The notes: generated by a model from the sequence alone, not told the origin. A stretch of 38,971 bases of DNA from an uncultured Flavobacteriales bacterium (GCA_937875855.1 CALFHF010000054.1:1-38971); one strand, 5' to 3'; numbered from the stretch's first letter, positions 27,439-37,196 are shown. A program made the numbers and translations.

Positions 27439-28440
27439 TCAGAACCTAGCACATGGGATGATTCCCTTTCGCTTGCTGTACTTATTATTGCGAGGATCAG
27501 CAAATTCATAGATGAAAGAGACCTCATGTGACCCCGCTGAACTTGTGATTAATGGACTTATAGTTATGTCATAACTGTAACCGAACTTCAGCTTCTTAAT
27601 CTCATACCCAAAAAGCAAAGCAAGTGCATCCTGATTTATGACTCCATATCCGTTTTTCTTAACCCCTGGCAAGCCTCGGTACCAAAGGCCAAACACAACA
27701 GGACTGTATTCATAGTAAACCCCAATGTCAAATTGATCGTAATTTTCTTGTGCCTTGTAGTTAAATGCTGCCAATGTTGAGTGCATTCCTCCAGTATTCG
27801 TCTTCTTTCTAATCATGTGACGGTATCCTCCATGAGCCGAGAACTTTATGGGTACTCCTGCTTCAGCTCCTAACACAGATTCGTTTGGCTTATTGATATG
27901 CCCGACCGATGCTCCAATCCAATAATTATGGGAATACATTAAAAGTCCTGATCCTACATCAAAAAAGGCACTATTTGGGGGTCTTAGGGACTCAATGGAT
28001 GAAGACCCATCAGGTCTTACAAGCTGATCACCGAAGACCAGTTCATTCATATTTAAAGTACGGAAGCTCCTACCAAAACTCACTCCTGGCCTGATGTATA
28101 GATCGTGATTTAATTGGAATTCATAGCTGTACAGACCCAATATACTGGTATACCCCAGATTTCCACTCCCTGCGCGATCATGATTCAATAGAATTCCTAT
28201 ACCGCTTTTTATCTGCGGAATAAATTGCTCATAGGTGACATTATACGTTACGAAGCCACCCGGAATTGCTGTCCACTGATTTCGATAATTCATCACGAAC
28301 CTGCTCTGTGCTGTATTCCCTGTAAACGCTGGGTTCAGGTTCACTGGAGCTGCATAGAACTGCGTGAATTGATAATCTTGTCCTTGAAAAGTCATACATA
28401 TCAATAGCCCAAATAGACATAATATGACCTTATAACTCAT
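27439..28440 (-). CDS. T9SS outer membrane protein, PorP/SprF family
   Basis: 333 residues. A signal peptide (about 1-20, ending FQGQ) is followed by a beta-barrel of the PorP/SprF family (TIGR03519). Family markers are QFTQFYAAPVNLNPAFTG at about 24-41, NYRNQWTAIPGGFVTYN, GIGILLNHDRAGSGNLG, and GFGYSYD-type C-terminal strands (KFGYSYDITISPL). PorP/SprF proteins are outer membrane partners that allow secretion and anchoring of a linked type B cargo protein. It is the third gene of a minus-strand T9SS module, 6 bases after the PorE-like gene. It may be co-transcribed with the SiaB-like gene. Confidence 0.94.
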   Translation of the reverse strand: MSYKVILCLFGLLICMTFQGQDYQFTQFYAAPVNLNPAFTGNTAQSRFVMNYRNQWTAIPGGFVTYNVTYEQFIPQIKSGIGILLNHDRAGSGNLGYTSILGLYSYEFQLNHDLYIRPGVSFGRSFRTLNMNELVFGDQLVRPDGSSSIESLRPPNSAFFDVGSGLLMYSHNYWIGASVGHINKPNESVLGAEAGVPIKFSAHGGYRHMIRKKTNTGGMHSTLAAFNYKAQENYDQFDIGVYYEYSPVVFGLWYRGLPGVKKNGYGVINQDALALLFGYEIKKLKFGYSYDITISPLITSSAGSHEVSFIYEFADPRNNKYSKRKGIIPCARF

Positions 28441-28446
28441 AAAAAC

Positions 28447-30048
28447 TTAGTATTTGTCTAACTCAATATCTTTCAATTCTGCTTTAAATTCTCCTTTCTC
28501 ATTTACCTTGACTTCAAACTTATCTGAGTACTCCTTGAAGCCCATGGCGTCTACAATTACTCTGTATTTTCTGTCCGGCATCACTGCGGCAACGTATTTT
28601 CCTGTCAATGTATTCGTAATCACTGATGTAAACTTTTCACCAGTCTTTACATCTACAAAGCTCAACTTAGCATTCACCGGAAGCCCCGAATATCGACCAG
28701 TAACCAGTCCTTTTATCACAACTAGGTCCTCCTCTTCGAAGAGCATGTCTATTTCATAGATGTCCATGTTCTGTTCACGAGACGAGGAAAGAAACCCTCT
28801 TTTCCCATCAGCTGTGACTGAGAAATAAATGTCATCATGCACTGTGTTAATTGGGTATCCTAAGTGATCTGGTGTAGACCAATCTGCATCTTTCTTCCTC
28901 TTGGACCTGAACACATCATATCCTCCTATGGCGTCATGCCCCATAGATGAGAAGAATAATGTATGTCCGTCTATGCTCATGAAGGGTGCATCCTCATCAA
29001 AGGCCGAGTTGATTTCACGTCCAAGATTCTCTGGCTCCGACCATTGCCCATTGGGTAATTTCCTTAGCAGATAGATATCCTTACCTCCGAAACCTCCAGG
29101 TCGATCTGAGACGACATAAATTTCCGTTTCATCTGGCGAAAAAGCCGCACTAGGTTCGTGATATTCATCTGTGTTAATGGCTAGGCTCAATTTTGTAGGT
29201 TCTTCCCATCCCGTTTTACCTTTAGAAGACACATATAGGTCACCTGAATATAGATTCCTGTGTGTTCGATAGATCAACAGTGAATTACCACTGGCTGAGA
29301 AGTTTACATTGGCATCATGACCATCTGAATTCACTAGTCCTTCCAACGGTTCAGCGGCTGTCCAAGACCCAACAACATTCCTGCAGATATAGATGTCTTC
29401 AAAGTAGTTTCCTTCTTGATCTGTGAAATTCCCAGTGCTTCCTGGTCTGCGTGAAGTAAAATAGAGGAATTTCCCCTCAGGATGAATATTTGGAGCGTAA
29501 TCTTGGTATTCTGAATTCACATTACTACCCAGCTTTTGCACTTTCACATTCAGAGGATGAGCCAGCATAGCCATTGCGGTGCGGGTCCTTTGTTCAGCAA
29601 GATCAATTCGTGCATGACTCAAAGTATGATCAGGTCTGGTCCTGTATATCTCAATAGCCTCTAGCGCCTTATCGAACTGCTCATCCAAATGATACGCTTC
29701 GGCTAAGAAATAGAATGCTGGCGTATAGTCTCCCTTTGCTGCAAGTTCTAAATAGGGAATGGCTTTGCTTTCTTGATTTCTCAAATGCAAGTAAGAATAA
29801 CCCAACTTGAAATTGAATTCTTCATTGTCAGGATACAACTCTACTAGGTCGAAATAGATTTTCTGAGACATAAAATGGTCTTGAATGCTGTAAAAGAACT
29901 CTGCCTCATCTAGCAAACGTCTGTGCTTTCCTTTCACACGCTCCTCTTTCTCATCTCCGCCAGGACTGGCCATCATAGATAGGCTTCCTATGCAAAGGAC
30001 AAGCATTATAGCCCATCGACACATATATTCTCTACTTATATTCTTCAT
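28447..30048 (-). CDS. PorE-like protein: TPR, WD40-like (PD40) and carboxypeptidase-regulatory-like domains
   Basis: 533 residues. A signal sequence (about 1-27) is followed by TPR helices (about 45-150: FKLGYSYLHLRNQESKAIPY, AEAYHLDEQFDKALEAIE). A PD40/WD40-like propeller follows (about 170-430), with YQDYAPNIHPEGKFLYFTSR, SGDLYVSSKGKTGW and GGKDIYLLRK. A regulatory-like beta-sandwich is at about 440-525 (VIKGLVTGRYSGLPVNAKL). PorE has this order plus a C-terminal OmpA domain for peptidoglycan binding; that domain is absent here. Proteins of this type assist outer membrane anchoring of T9SS cargo. The start overlaps the PKD gene's end by 4 bases (ATGA), so the two are coupled. Confidence 0.87.
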   Translation of the reverse strand: MKNISREYMCRWAIMLVLCIGSLSMMASPGGDEKEERVKGKHRRLLDEAEFFYSIQDHFMSQKIYFDLVELYPDNEEFNFKLGYSYLHLRNQESKAIPYLELAAKGDYTPAFYFLAEAYHLDEQFDKALEAIEIYRTRPDHTLSHARIDLAEQRTRTAMAMLAHPLNVKVQKLGSNVNSEYQDYAPNIHPEGKFLYFTSRRPGSTGNFTDQEGNYFEDIYICRNVVGSWTAAEPLEGLVNSDGHDANVNFSASGNSLLIYRTHRNLYSGDLYVSSKGKTGWEEPTKLSLAINTDEYHEPSAAFSPDETEIYVVSDRPGGFGGKDIYLLRKLPNGQWSEPENLGREINSAFDEDAPFMSIDGHTLFFSSMGHDAIGGYDVFRSKRKKDADWSTPDHLGYPINTVHDDIYFSVTADGKRGFLSSSREQNMDIYEIDMLFEEEDLVVIKGLVTGRYSGLPVNAKLSFVDVKTGEKFTSVITNTLTGKYVAAVMPDRKYRVIVDAMGFKEYSDKFEVKVNEKGEFKAELKDIELDKY

Positions 30049-33000
30049 CTTAATAATGTAAGATCCCCTGCTCTGATAACTTGTTTTCCATCTGTGAAGG
30101 TTACTTGAGCCCGCCAGACATAAACACCTTGCTGGGCTAGATTTCCTCTATAATATCCATCCCAACCCCTGTGTATATCCTCACTCTCATAGAGCAATTC
30201 ACCCCAGCGATTGTAGATTTGTAGCTGATACTCCTCTACTCCATCAAACACTGGGAAGAAGACATCATTATTCAACATATTGGGGTCATAAGCCCCATTC
30301 GCACCTCCTAATGGATCAGGTGTGAAGGCATTCGGGAAATCAATATATCCTCCCGCATCAACCAAAACTGCATCTTCAACAGTAAGCGTGTCTGGACAGT
30401 TGTACTCATTATTGGCTATCAAGGTTATATCATAGCTCCCTATTTCTTGAAAAACATGCACTGGACTTAACTGTGTAGAGGTCTGTCCATCCCCGAAATC
30501 CCATTGGAATTGATTAGCCTGATTCGATAGATTATAGAAATACACTGGGTCTCCAGTATTTACTATTAAGGGATTAGCCGTGAAATATGCCGTAGCATTT
30601 GGATATACATGCACAACAGTGTCATGAACAGCAATCGAATTTCCTCCAGGACCAGTAACTAGGAGACTTACAGTATATGTTCCTGGATAGTAATAAGTGT
30701 ATGTAGGAGCATTGTTCTGAGAAACGCCTCCATCTCCGAAATTCCAGAGATAATTCGATCCGTATTCAGATAAATTCTCAAATGCTATAGTGATAGGTGC
30801 ACATCCATCACCACTTCCTGAAAAGTCTGCGCTTGACTGTGGCGCTTGAATTTCTATGGCTTGAACCTCATAATCTGAACAATGTCCATTATCAATCAAT
30901 AAACTGATTTCGTACGAGCCCCAGGTTCCATAAGTATGGCCCGTCATAACTGAAGAATCTGCCCCCGTTCCATCTCCAAAAGTCCAAGTATAAGATGCAG
31001 TGCCTGCCACAGAGTTATCCATAATCTCTACGGTAGCGTTTGGAAATACCTGGATGACCGGTGTTACAACGAACTCAGCATCTGGTAAGGGATAGACAAT
31101 TATATCTTGCGTCATCGTATCTGCACAACCGAAATAGCTATTTGCTATCAGCATGATGGAGAAACTCTCATCCGTAATTCCGTAGTTGTAGAATATATGA
31201 TCCGGATCAGCTATCGTATCTTGGCTTCCATCGCTATAAATCCACTGATAGTTCAATGCTCCTTCACTTCCATTATTTAAGTCAACAGCATATGGATGAC
31301 ATCCATTATCAACGAAGGCAAAATTAGACTCGAGCCTAGGGATCATATGCACTGACGTGCTAGATGTATCTGTGCAACCGAAGTCGGTCACTGCAATCAT
31401 TTCAATCTCATATTCCACCAAGAAAGACGAGGTGTTCGTAAATACATGTGAATGAATGGAGTCCCCATTACTTGAATTTGATCCGTCCCCATAGTCCCAA
31501 ATGTATGAATCAGCGAACACTGAATTATTAATAAAATCGACATAAAGTGGGTGACATGTAGAAGTGCTATCAATATAAATCTCTGCAATAGGTGCCGAAT
31601 GTACCGTCAATGTGTCCTCATATATATCTGTACACGCGTATTGCGAAGTGGCTAATATTGTCACTGGAAAATATTGACTAACACCGCTTGTATTGGAATA
31701 GGAATGCAGCGGATTCACATAAGAACTGCCCGTCCCATCTCCAAAATTCCATTGATATGTGGCAGCTCCAATACTTTGATTGAAAAAGGTAAAAAGCTCC
31801 GTGGCGCATAGGGCTTCATCAGTTTGGAACAGCGCATTTACAGGGGGGAACACAGTAATCTCTATTGTCTCAGCTGAAGTACAGCCAAAATCAGTTGCTA
31901 ACAGGAGGTTAAGGTCTAGTTCCTGAGGTATGGTGCTGCTGCTCACATATGTATGATCATGGGATAAAGCTGTCGTGTAACTTATTAATCCATCTCCATA
32001 GGTCCAAGCGTACGTACCTCCTCCAGTAGACATATCTGTGATGTTTACTGTGAGCGGGGAGCAGCCTTCAATTTCGCTCAATGTGAAATCAGCAACAGGC
32101 AAAGGATGTACCACTACTGTATCCATATCTGTATCGGTACATCCATATTGTGAGGTAGAGGTCAATTGTACATTAAACAGACTGTCTGCTTGACCAAGAT
32201 TGTAATAGGTATGTGTTGGCGAATGTGTAATTCCTTGAAATCCATCCCCAAAATTCCAGAGATGAGAGGACGCTCCAGTTGTATTGTTATCAAAGACTAC
32301 GGATAATGGGCTACAGCCTTCAGGGCTCATATTAAATTGAGCATGAACTTCTGGATATACGTTAATAGGTCGTGTAACTGTGCTTGTGCACCCTTCAGCG
32401 GATGTGACTATCAATCTAAGCGTATACGCCAATGGAGCTGCGCTCGTATTGACATAAGTAAATCCATGGCTTGGGTCATTCAATTGTAACGTATCCCCTG
32501 TTCCATAGATCCACTGATTGCTTTGAGCAAGGCTAGAAGAGTTGTTCAAGGTCACTGCTAGCGGGCTACATCCAGTAGATGGAATAGCCGAGAACTGTGC
32601 AACTGGCTTTGGATAGACCTGTATTGAGCTAAAGGAAGTATCTACACATCCGAATGGATTAGATGCAATAAGCATCACTGGATACTGCTGAACCGTGTCT
32701 GTTAGATTCTGATAAACATGAACAGGAGCCGGTCCTGTTGCTGTATATCCATCCCCGAAGGTCCATTGGTAAATCACTGCTCCTGCTATCGTTGGAAAAT
32801 TCACTGACAATGGAATACATCCTGACTGACCCGAGACATCAAATTGAAAATCTGGTTCAGGGTAAGATGTAATCGTTTGAAAGGTAGTATCATGACATCC
32901 ATTACTTGAAAAAGCGACCAATTGGGTCGTATAATATTGAATGAATGCTGTGTTATTGTAGAAGATATGAGAAGGTGAAACCACTGTGGCTAGCAGACTT

Positions 33001-35060
33001 CCGTCTCCGAAATTCCATTGATATCCGCTGGCCCCTGTACTTGTATTTATAAAATTTACTTCGTCAGGCGCGCAACTTGGTGTGGCATCAGAAGTGAATG
33101 AAGCATTGGTCAAGCCATAAACCGTGATATCCAGACTGTCATTTGAACTACACCCAAATGCATTCGAAGAAGTCAAGACAACAGTATATACTGCACTGGC
33201 CAGACTGTTATTCGTGAATATATGGCTGACGTCCGTTAAACTGCTTGAATTTCCATCTCCAAAATCCCAAGAATACGTCACTGCACCGCTTGAAGCATTT
33301 GTAAAATCTACAGAGAGTGGACTACACACCGAAGTCTGATTTGCCGTGAAATCTGTGATTGGAGGTGTCTCTACAACAATCTGAATTAATGTATCAGCTT
33401 GACAATGTGCTGTCGTAACTTGTAAAGTGACATTATAACTGCCGCTGGCAGAGTAGTAATGCGCAGGGGCCTGAAGCACACTTGTCCCCGAATCCCCGAA
33501 ATCCCAATTCCAGGCTACTACGGTATCAGCGCTGTTTGAGCTTGATTCGTCAAAGAATTGTGCCGTCTCTCCAACACACACATCTAAGGTGCTGAAATCA
33601 GCCACTGGTGATTCGTAGACATTCACTTGTTGTATGGTATTATCTGTACATCCATTCGCAGCAATGACCGTCAAACTGACATTATAACTGCCTACATTCG
33701 GATAATTCTGATCAGGCGGATTTTGAATGGCATAGGTGTTTCCATTGCCCATATTCCAATTCCAAGAAATAGCTGAAATAGAAGATTCTACTACGGAATA
33801 ATTCAATGAATCACATTCTTCCAAATCGGACAGCGTAAATGCTGCGTTTGGTCTTGGTTGCACACGCACATCTACCCAAGCCGTATCTGTACATGAAGCA
33901 CCAGCGCCTGAGACATAGGCAACTAATCCTACTGAATAGTCTCCTAAAGTATTAAAGGTATGATTTGCAGAATTAGAACCCATATTGCCCCATCCTGAAC
34001 CATCTCCATAATTAATCAACCACGCATTGGCCTCAGCCGAAGATGCGTTTAAAAAGGTAATGGATTCACCTGCACATATCGTGTCATCAGCTGCTGTAAT
34101 TCCAGCTGTCGGTGGCGGAACGATATTTATGGTGACGTAGGCAGTGTCAATTCCGCAGAAATTACTGTCTAGCATCATCACTGTATATGACCCTATTCCT
34201 GGGTAGCTCACAGTCTGAGGAAAACTAGGTGGCCAAGGTGTCCAATCAATAATAGAATCTGTTCCTTGACCCCAATAATCTCCTAGATTCCAGTACTCAT
34301 AACGCTGGGCGATATTCCCTTGGAAATAACAGTTCTTCTCCGTGGTATTCACATAAGTCACTGTGTTATCAGGCCAGCAAAGGACATAATCAGATGGCGT
34401 GATGGCAGCAATATCATAGTCCCAAATTCGTATGGGATTGAAAGTGGCCGTGCTGTTTCCTCCTTGAACTGTATTACAATAGTTTCCCGCGGCTAACGTA
34501 ACCACTGTCTCGCAATCCACGGTATTTTCTTGATAGGTATGTGTTATGGTCTGATTCCAATTCGTATAGTCAAAGGTCAATGGTGGACTACCATCTCCGA
34601 AATCCCAGATGAACATTGTGTTCTCTGAGACATTCGTACTAGAATTGATAAATTCCATGTCTTGAGGAGCGCAAGCTTGCGTGAGGCCGCCTATAGGAAT
34701 TTGAATGGATGCACTCGAAGCTTCTTCCATGACCACAACCCCTTGGATTACACATCCTGTAGAAGCCTGAGTAATCTCTACTATAAAGGTGTCTACTGTA
34801 GCGGTATAAAGATGGGTAACAGAAGTAGGCGGATCCCAGACTGAACCAATTGATATTGGACTTCCATCACCCCAGTCAATGGTATATGGTCCAACACTGT
34901 TAGGAGACTGAATATTCAGATTGAAGTTATTCCCAGAACAACTGTACCAATAGGGCGCATTGCTGGCGACTCCGTAGAAATTATAAAATTGGGGGCATTG
35001 AGCATTCACTTGGGCTATAGCCAACATGAACGAAACAAGTATGATAATTCTCCTCTTCAC
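30045..35060 (-). CDS. Giant PKD-repeat surface protein with T9SS type B sorting domain
   Basis: 1671 residues. A signal peptide (about 1-20, ending VNAQ) is followed by about 18 PKD-like modules of 80-90 residues, each with a W-x-FGDG-type motif (WDFGDG, WNFGDG, WTYGDG). Some early modules are degenerate (WNLGDYWGQG). From the middle on, most modules carry two cysteines, in GCSPL and GCTDT-type positions, probably an internal disulphide. The last about 95 residues are the type B signal (gliding motility-associated C-terminal domain): FPNAFTPDPLGG, YQLQIYNRWGELLYES, GWDGYYRG and QGVYVWRAQVTF. It is probably a surface adhesin or gliding-related protein. The start is a GTG with a strong AGAGGAGGAGGA ribosome binding site, unusual here. 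Confidence 0.93.
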   Translation of the reverse strand: MKRRIIILVSFMLAIAQVNAQCPQFYNFYGVASNAPYWYSCSGNNFNLNIQSPNSVGPYTIDWGDGSPISIGSVWDPPTSVTHLYTATVDTFIVEITQASTGCVIQGVVVMEEASSASIQIPIGGLTQACAPQDMEFINSSTNVSENTMFIWDFGDGSPPLTFDYTNWNQTITHTYQENTVDCETVVTLAAGNYCNTVQGGNSTATFNPIRIWDYDIAAITPSDYVLCWPDNTVTYVNTTEKNCYFQGNIAQRYEYWNLGDYWGQGTDSIIDWTPWPPSFPQTVSYPGIGSYTVMMLDSNFCGIDTAYVTINIVPPPTAGITAADDTICAGESITFLNASSAEANAWLINYGDGSGWGNMGSNSANHTFNTLGDYSVGLVAYVSGAGASCTDTAWVDVRVQPRPNAAFTLSDLEECDSLNYSVVESSISAISWNWNMGNGNTYAIQNPPDQNYPNVGSYNVSLTVIAANGCTDNTIQQVNVYESPVADFSTLDVCVGETAQFFDESSSNSADTVVAWNWDFGDSGTSVLQAPAHYYSASGSYNVTLQVTTAHCQADTLIQIVVETPPITDFTANQTSVCSPLSVDFTNASSGAVTYSWDFGDGNSSSLTDVSHIFTNNSLASAVYTVVLTSSNAFGCSSNDSLDITVYGLTNASFTSDATPSCAPDEVNFINTSTGASGYQWNFGDGSLLATVVSPSHIFYNNTAFIQYYTTQLVAFSSNGCHDTTFQTITSYPEPDFQFDVSGQSGCIPLSVNFPTIAGAVIYQWTFGDGYTATGPAPVHVYQNLTDTVQQYPVMLIASNPFGCVDTSFSSIQVYPKPVAQFSAIPSTGCSPLAVTLNNSSSLAQSNQWIYGTGDTLQLNDPSHGFTYVNTSAAPLAYTLRLIVTSAEGCTSTVTRPINVYPEVHAQFNMSPEGCSPLSVVFDNNTTGASSHLWNFGDGFQGITHSPTHTYYNLGQADSLFNVQLTSTSQYGCTDTDMDTVVVHPLPVADFTLSEIEGCSPLTVNITDMSTGGGTYAWTYGDGLISYTTALSHDHTYVSSSTIPQELDLNLLLATDFGCTSAETIEITVFPPVNALFQTDEALCATELFTFFNQSIGAATYQWNFGDGTGSSYVNPLHSYSNTSGVSQYFPVTILATSQYACTDIYEDTLTVHSAPIAEIYIDSTSTCHPLYVDFINNSVFADSYIWDYGDGSNSSNGDSIHSHVFTNTSSFLVEYEIEMIAVTDFGCTDTSSTSVHMIPRLESNFAFVDNGCHPYAVDLNNGSEGALNYQWIYSDGSQDTIADPDHIFYNYGITDESFSIMLIANSYFGCADTMTQDIIVYPLPDAEFVVTPVIQVFPNATVEIMDNSVAGTASYTWTFGDGTGADSSVMTGHTYGTWGSYEISLLIDNGHCSDYEVQAIEIQAPQSSADFSGSGDGCAPITIAFENLSEYGSNYLWNFGDGGVSQNNAPTYTYYYPGTYTVSLLVTGPGGNSIAVHDTVVHVYPNATAYFTANPLIVNTGDPVYFYNLSNQANQFQWDFGDGQTSTQLSPVHVFQEIGSYDITLIANNEYNCPDTLTVEDAVLVDAGGYIDFPNAFTPDPLGGANGAYDPNMLNNDVFFPVFDGVEEYQLQIYNRWGELLYESEDIHRGWDGYYRGNLAQQGVYVWRAQVTFTDGKQVIRAGDLTLLR

Positions 35061-35063
35061 TAA

Positions 35064-35075
35064 TCCTCCTCCTCT
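35064..35075 (-). promoter_or_regulatory. Strong Shine-Dalgarno-like site of the PKD gene
   Basis: The minus strand reads AGAGGAGGAGGA, ending 3 bases before the GTG at 35060. Shine-Dalgarno sites are rare in Bacteroidota, and most genes here lack one. It decides the GTG as start, since no ATG is near. Confidence 0.55.
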
Positions 35076-35157
35076 AGCCTTGTTTTACGGGCAAATAGAG
35101 TAAAGGTTACATGTTTAGATGATCTTTGGACGAATTCTTGAATATACCCGCTCAATG

Positions 35158-35181
35158 GACATTTAGCACTACCTAAATGTC
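35158..35181. terminator. Palindromic hairpin between pckA and the PKD gene
   Basis: GACATTTAG (35158-35166) and CTAAATGTC (35173-35181) form a perfect 9-base inverted repeat with a 6-base loop. It lies 17 bases after the pckA stop and about 100 before the PKD start. The stem is AT-rich and no T-run follows, so it is a weak terminator or an mRNA stability or protein-binding site. Confidence 0.4.
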
Positions 35182-35198
35182 TAAAATAATAGATGGGC

Positions 35199-36824
35199 TT
35201 AAGACTGAACGCTACATATAGGGGCAGCGGAAAGAATTTCTTCGCTCGCATATTCCTTGAATTTCTCAAAGTTCTTAGCGAAGCGATCAGCTAAATCTTG
35301 AGCTTGCCTATCATACGCAGTCTTATCGGCCCAGGTGTTCCTGGGATCCAGCATCTCTGTTGGCACTTCAGGACAGCTAACCGGCACATCCAATCCGAAA
35401 ATAGGATGCGTTTTATACTCAACCGCAGAAAGATCTCCTTCAATAGCTGCAGAAATCATCGAACGCGTGTAGCGTAATTTGATTCTACTCCCTACTCCAT
35501 AAGGACCTCCGCTCCAGCCTGTGTTAATCAGCCATACATTCAGCTTATCTCCTTCCATCTTCTTACCTAACATCTCAGCATAAACTGTCGGGTGTAATGG
35601 CATAAATGGCGCACCAAAACATGCAGAGAACACGGCCACTGGCTCAGTCACCCCAGCTTCAGTTCCAGCTACTTTAGCTGTATAGCCTGAGATGAAATAA
35701 TACATTGCTTGACCTTTTGTCAATCGAGAAATAGGTGGTAAGGTCCCAAAGGCATCAGCAGTCAAGAAGAAAATGTTCTTCACGTTCTTCCCAATGGAAG
35801 GTTCCATAATATTATCAATATGGAAGATAGGGTAGCTCACACGGGTATTCTCCGTGATTTCGGTAGCCGCATAATCCACTTCGTTAGTCCCTTCCTTGAA
35901 TCCAACGTTCTCTAATAAGGCTCCTGGCTTAATAGCATTAAAAATCTGAGGCTCTCCTTCTGGATTCAGATTTATTGTCTTCGCGTAGCAACCTCCTTCG
36001 AAATTGAATACAGTATCACCGGCCCAGCCATGCTCATCATCTCCTATAAGTCTGCGCTCAGGATCTGATGAAAGCGTGGTTTTACCTGTGCCTGAAAGGC
36101 CAAAGAATACAGCTGTATCTCCCTCCATTCCGACATTGGCCGAACAATGCATAGAAAGCACCTTATGGTCATGAGGCAGAATAAAATTCAACACAGAGAA
36201 AATTCCTTTTTTAATCTCTCCTGTATAGCCAGTACCACCTATAATGATGGTTTTCTCTGAAAAATCGACTATAGCGAAATTTTCTTGTCTGGTTCCATCT
36301 AATGCCGGATCAGCCTTGAACCCAGGTGCACAGATGACATGCCAATCAGCCTTGAATTTCTCTAAATCCTTTCCATCAGGCCTAAGGAACATATTGTAAG
36401 CGAACAGACTTGACCAAGAAAGCTCTGCCACTACTCTTACATTCAATGTATACTTTGGATGTGCACAAGCATGTGCATCACTCACATACACTTCCTTATC
36501 ACTTAAATAGGCAATCAATTTCTTTTTTAATGCCTGAAATTTCCCAGAGTCGAAAGGGATATTCACATCTCCCCACCACACATGTTCTGCAGTCACTTGA
36601 TCTTTGACCAAATATCTATCCTTGGGTGACCGACCAGTAAATGCACCCGTATTGATGGCTAACGTGCCATTATCGGTGAGCTTGCCCATACCTTTTTCGA
36701 GACTAATCTGGGTCAGTCTATCGGGGTCGAGGTTGAAGTGCGATTTAAGTGAAGAAGGAAAACCTAGATATCCTAGATCTTGTTGCTTTGAAGCATCAAT
36801 GTGCTGAGGCATGTTCTGAGGCAT
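35199..36824 (-). CDS. pckA: Phosphoenolpyruvate carboxykinase (ATP)
   Basis: 541 residues, normal length. Key sites are GRSPKDR (64-70, substrate arginine), the Walker A-like GLSGTGKTTL (242-251), the metal-binding SSDPERRLIGDDEHGW and FNFEGGCYAK, and WLINTGWSGGPYGVGSR near 430-450. It converts oxaloacetate and ATP into phosphoenolpyruvate in gluconeogenesis. A second ATG five codons in (36812) could also start it. A -7 box lies 26 bases upstream. It is followed on the same strand by the PKD gene after 138 bases with a hairpin between, so co-transcription is doubtful. Confidence 0.97.
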   Translation of the reverse strand: MPQNMPQHIDASKQQDLGYLGFPSSLKSHFNLDPDRLTQISLEKGMGKLTDNGTLAINTGAFTGRSPKDRYLVKDQVTAEHVWWGDVNIPFDSGKFQALKKKLIAYLSDKEVYVSDAHACAHPKYTLNVRVVAELSWSSLFAYNMFLRPDGKDLEKFKADWHVICAPGFKADPALDGTRQENFAIVDFSEKTIIIGGTGYTGEIKKGIFSVLNFILPHDHKVLSMHCSANVGMEGDTAVFFGLSGTGKTTLSSDPERRLIGDDEHGWAGDTVFNFEGGCYAKTINLNPEGEPQIFNAIKPGALLENVGFKEGTNEVDYAATEITENTRVSYPIFHIDNIMEPSIGKNVKNIFFLTADAFGTLPPISRLTKGQAMYYFISGYTAKVAGTEAGVTEPVAVFSACFGAPFMPLHPTVYAEMLGKKMEGDKLNVWLINTGWSGGPYGVGSRIKLRYTRSMISAAIEGDLSAVEYKTHPIFGLDVPVSCPEVPTEMLDPRNTWADKTAYDRQAQDLADRFAKNFEKFKEYASEEILSAAPICSVQS

Positions 36825-36850
36825 GTTATAGTACTTTGGATTCAGGAGCG

Positions 36851-36858
36851 CAAAAGTA
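36851..36858 (-). promoter_or_regulatory. Candidate -7 box (TACTTTTG) of pckA
   Basis: Exact TAnnTTTG match on the minus strand, 26 bases before the pckA ATG at 36824. No clear -33 element. Confidence 0.42.
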
Positions 36859-37196
36859 TGGAATGACGACTATAAGAAAGGACTAAACAGACTATTATTT
36901 ATCAGTGTGTATGATTTACACTATCTAATATCTTATTGTTTTTCAAGGGGTTGGAGGATTCTTTTGACCAAAAAAATCTCAGTCAAAGTTCACTTAACGT
37001 TGAAGATTCATGATAGAAATGAATCTCCAACGGCTCTTTTGGGCGTTTTTCTGCTTTTTTGGTCTTTTGCTCTGCTCTTCATTTTGCGGATTGATATAGC
37101 ACTAGATTCAGCAAAGATGCTATCCGCATCCATTATTCCATTAGTGCTTATTGACATTGGTTTCTAATTCAGCATTACCTCAAACCAAACTAGACA
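36859..37196. other. Intergenic region upstream of a doubtful hypothetical gene
   Basis: 338 bases without a supported gene. A plus-strand 86-codon frame (36907-37167) has an unusual, hydrophobic and basic make-up and no recognised family. In another frame 37010-37099 encodes 29 residues that look like a lipoprotein-type signal peptide (FFGLLLCSSFCG) and then stop. Further on, the same frame holds an isolated stretch reading LLTLVSNSALPQTKLDS that also looks like a signal peptide end. These pieces could be remnants of a decayed secreted-protein gene. No terminator or RNA gene was seen. Confidence 0.35.

Noticed and set aside
36907-37167. Plus-strand frame of 86 codons as a gene
   Set aside because: Odd composition, no family, and a competing frame in the same place; kept only as part of the intergenic description.
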